This document shows, one piece after another, positions 6,429-7,836 of a DNA stretch of 7,836 nt. Source of the DNA: JBAXAM01 sp964565935. Lineage in GTDB: Bacteria; Pseudomonadota; Gammaproteobacteria; UBA9339. Every line of letters starts with the position of its first letter. Position 1 is the first letter of the stretch. Position numbers and translations under genes: made by a program. The stretch is from assembly GCA_964565935.1 (NCBI GenBank), contig CAZMGW010000056.1, positions 1 through 7,836 on the forward strand, given 5' to 3'. Below the pieces are notes generated by a model. That model had not been told where the DNA came from, made no database searches, and worked only from the letters and a program-made list of their open reading frames with translations.

Positions 6429-6471
6429 TTTAAGATTTCCTTAATGTTTTTTGCAAAAACCACGCTAAGAT
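6429..6471 (+). promoter_or_regulatory. PmrA-box-like promoter 3 (for TPR-like paralogue B)
   Basis: Half-sites TTTAA (6429-6433) and CTTAA (6440-6444) flank GATTTC. The -10-like TAAGAT (6466-6471) follows after 21 nt. The 24 bases 6427-6450 are identical to 161-184 upstream of the repeat-protein gene. The predicted leader is about 56 nt. Confidence 0.67.
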
Positions 6472-6489
6472 GAAAATAGGCGTGGTTTT
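6456..6489. promoter_or_regulatory. Inverted repeat straddling the -10 of promoter 3: operator or read-through terminator
   Basis: AAAACCACGC (6456-6465) and GCGTGGTTTT (6480-6489) are perfect 10-bp complements with a 14-base centre that holds the predicted -10 and start point. In RNA reading through from the 5804 gene, this forms a GC-rich stem ending in T-run-like TTTT, so it could terminate that transcript. Transcripts starting at promoter 3 would lack the left arm. Alternatively it is a protein-binding site that occludes the -10. The palindrome is seen directly; the role is inferred. Confidence 0.5.
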
Positions 6490-6533
6490 AATGACCACTA
6501 ATTATAAACGTAGTTTGGTTTTGAAATAATAAT

Positions 6534-6989
6534 ATGAAAAATAAAAACTGGTTGTCCAAAATGATTTTTGCCGTTTTGATATGCTGTACGTCTTTGGGGT
6601 TTAGTGCAGAGGCTTGGTGCATGACTGCGCAAGAGCATTACGCCAAAGGGGAGTGCTTTTATCTTCAAGGTGGAGAGTTTGAATTATATAAGGCGCTTGT
6701 ACAATTTAACTATATTCTTAATAATCAGAGCGAGTGCGCGGATTGGATTCGAGAAAATCCGGAAAGTTTTTCTAATATTTACTACCTTCGTGGACGGATC
6801 TACCTTGCCCAGGGTTTGGAAGAAAAAGACGTGATAGTGCTTAAAAATGCTTTAAATGATTTCAATAAAATTTGGGATGATGTGGATGCGCACGGTGGAT
6901 GGATTAATAATCAAGATAATTTTGAGAATCTTTTTAATTCCCGTAGTGACGCTATTGAGGCCATTGAGAATTTAGGCGGATCGGTGTGA
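6534..6989 (+). CDS. Exported TPR-like protein, paralogue B, unknown function
   Basis: 151 residues. Its signal peptide is nearly the same as that of the 5804-6316 protein (MKNKNWLSK..., AEA before the likely cut after A27, then W-Cys29). The mature part is short helical repeats: roughly 32-63 (AQEHYAKGECFYLQGG...ALVQFNYIL), 82-114 (IYYLRGRIYLAQG...ALNDFNKIW) and a partial third around 126-145. These have the spacing of large and small residues typical of TPR or Sel1-like units and would serve protein-protein contact. The start codon has no strong ribosome binding site. Transcription likely starts at the PmrA-box-like promoter just upstream. Periplasmic or secreted location is inferred; no specific family recognised. 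Confidence 0.75.
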   Translation: MKNKNWLSKMIFAVLICCTSLGFSAEAWCMTAQEHYAKGECFYLQGGEFELYKALVQFNYILNNQSECADWIRENPESFSNIYYLRGRIYLAQGLEEKDVIVLKNALNDFNKIWDDVDAHGGWINNQDNFENLFNSRSDAIEAIENLGGSV

Positions 6990-7110
6990 TGAGGTGCGAT
7001 GCGGTATTGTCTTTTATCTGTTATTTCAAAGACAAACCAAAGCTAGCGCTTTTAATAAAATCCTATAGAATTACACACCTAATTTTAAAATTTTTAGTAG
7101 TGGGGAAAAA

Positions 7111-7671
7111 ATGCAATTATCAAAACGTTTTAGTGAAGTACACGAAAAAGCCACCTGTGTTTATACCAAAGAAGAAGTTGATCAGGCGCTTGATCGCATG
7201 GCGCAAGAGATGAGTGCGCGTCTTGGCAATAGCGACCCCGTATTTGTGTGTGTTTTGATTGGTGGAATAGTGCCGCTAGGCAATTTACTGCCACGGTTAG
7301 ACTTTCAATTGGAAGTGAATTATATCCATGTTTCCAGCTATGGTTTATCAAATAAAGTTGGCGATTTACATTGGAAAGCAGAGCCAACTATTGATCTATT
7401 TGGTCGCACCGTGGTTGTGGTTGACGATATTTTAGATACGGGAACCACTTTGCGAGCAGCTATCGATTATTGTAAAATGAAAGGCGCGAAAGAGGTTTTC
7501 ACTGCGGTATTGCTTGATAAGCGTAAACCTCGAAAAGCAGGTGGTGTAGAAGAGGCTGATTTCAAAGCCCTAACCATGGAAGACCGTTTTGTTTATGGCT
7601 ATGGTTTGGACTATTCAGAATATCTGCGCAATGCTCCGGGAATTTACGCTGTTGCGCCAGAGGATATTTAA
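7111..7671 (+). CDS. hpt: Hypoxanthine-guanine phosphoribosyltransferase
   Basis: Cytosolic purine-salvage enzyme that joins hypoxanthine or guanine to PRPP, giving IMP or GMP and pyrophosphate. 186 residues, the usual length for the proteobacterial HGPRT subgroup. Visible motifs: the PRPP loop VVVVDDILDTGTTL (101-114), the N-terminal VLIGGIVPLGNLLPRLDF region (49-65), the purine-contact Lys137 in LLDKRKPRKAG, and the C-terminal block RFVYGYGLDYSEYLRNAPGIYAV typical of this subgroup. The start ATG is preceded by TGGGGA (7101-7106) with five bases of spacing. The gene lies 121 bp after the TPR-like gene. A weak -10-like TATAGA (7064-7069) is the only promoter hint. No clear terminator follows. 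Confidence 0.94.
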   Translation: MQLSKRFSEVHEKATCVYTKEEVDQALDRMAQEMSARLGNSDPVFVCVLIGGIVPLGNLLPRLDFQLEVNYIHVSSYGLSNKVGDLHWKAEPTIDLFGRTVVVVDDILDTGTTLRAAIDYCKMKGAKEVFTAVLLDKRKPRKAGGVEEADFKALTMEDRFVYGYGLDYSEYLRNAPGIYAVAPEDI

Positions 7672-7740
7672 TATTGCTCCGCGATGCTGTTTTGAGTTTT
7701 GTGCAATCAAAATTTTAAGTCTCCTATTATTTTTATTTCG

Positions 7741-7836
7741 ATAGCCGCGGGCTAAAGCCCAATTCATTACCCGCAAATGCAGAAAAATGCGCCAAAGGCG
7801 CAAAAGATCTATAGCTTGGGGTGACCGAACCGCGAA
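7741..7836. repeat. Dispersed hairpin repeat, inverted copy, cut by window end
   Basis: Starts with CCGCGGGCTAAAGCCC (7745-7760), which includes a GGGC-TAAA-GCCC hairpin. It continues with the 6-bp hairpin TGCGCC-AAA-GGCGCA (7788-7802) and ends with 7804-7833, the reverse complement of the conserved stretch at 3373-3402 (25 of 30 bases). The element continues beyond the window. No gene is seen here; a 62-residue frame across it (7615-7803, -) overlaps hpt and the palindromes and is rejected. Confidence 0.7.

Noticed and set aside
6986..7213. 75-codon + strand frame starting GTG and overlapping the end of paralogue B by four bases
   Set aside because: The overlap looks like translational coupling, but the frame runs about 100 bp into hpt in another phase, and its Lys/Leu/Ile-rich product looks like translated AT-rich spacer. 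The hpt start is well supported.
7130..7387. 85-codon minus-strand frame inside hpt
   Set aside because: Antisense shadow of the phosphoribosyltransferase gene, with no start signal.

Overview
The window looks like a piece of an AT-rich gammaproteobacterial chromosome, and a member of the Legionellales (Coxiella/Legionella side) is my best guess. That guess rests on three things: the housekeeping proteins are of gammaproteobacterial type, there are three promoter elements of the PmrA-box type, and intergenic space is filled with palindromic repeats. No marker gene fixes the taxon. There is no rRNA, tRNA, transposase, CRISPR array or phage gene.

Layout. 1-276 is non-coding: a diverged copy of a hairpin repeat, then a PmrA-box-like promoter. 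277-1179 (+) encodes an exported protein built of about eleven 19-residue helical repeats. It converges on an NAD-dependent malic enzyme (1220-2929, -), and the two share a terminator hairpin that contains the malic enzyme stop codon. 2930-3742 holds a possible 17-codon micro-ORF, a 111-nt stem-loop and a patchwork of repeat modules, ending in a good sigma-70 promoter for an M17 leucyl aminopeptidase (3743-5131, +). Next come a small outer-membrane-type lipoprotein (5297-5686, +), two paralogous exported TPR-like proteins (5804-6316 and 6534-6989, +), a hypoxanthine-guanine phosphoribosyltransferase (7111-7671, +), and finally another copy of the repeat modules, inverted relative to the one near 3373.

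How the genes fit together. Malic enzyme, aminopeptidase and HGPRT are unlinked housekeeping functions (malate/pyruvate, peptide turnover, purine salvage). The distinctive signal is regulatory. The repeat protein, the lipoprotein and the second TPR-like protein each have an almost identical direct-repeat operator, TTTAA-N6-CTTAA, placed exactly 21 nt upstream of a -10-like hexamer. All three products carry Sec or lipoprotein signal peptides. This suggests a small co-regulated set of envelope or secreted proteins under a PmrA/BasR-like response regulator. The regulator is not in the window, so its identity is inferred.
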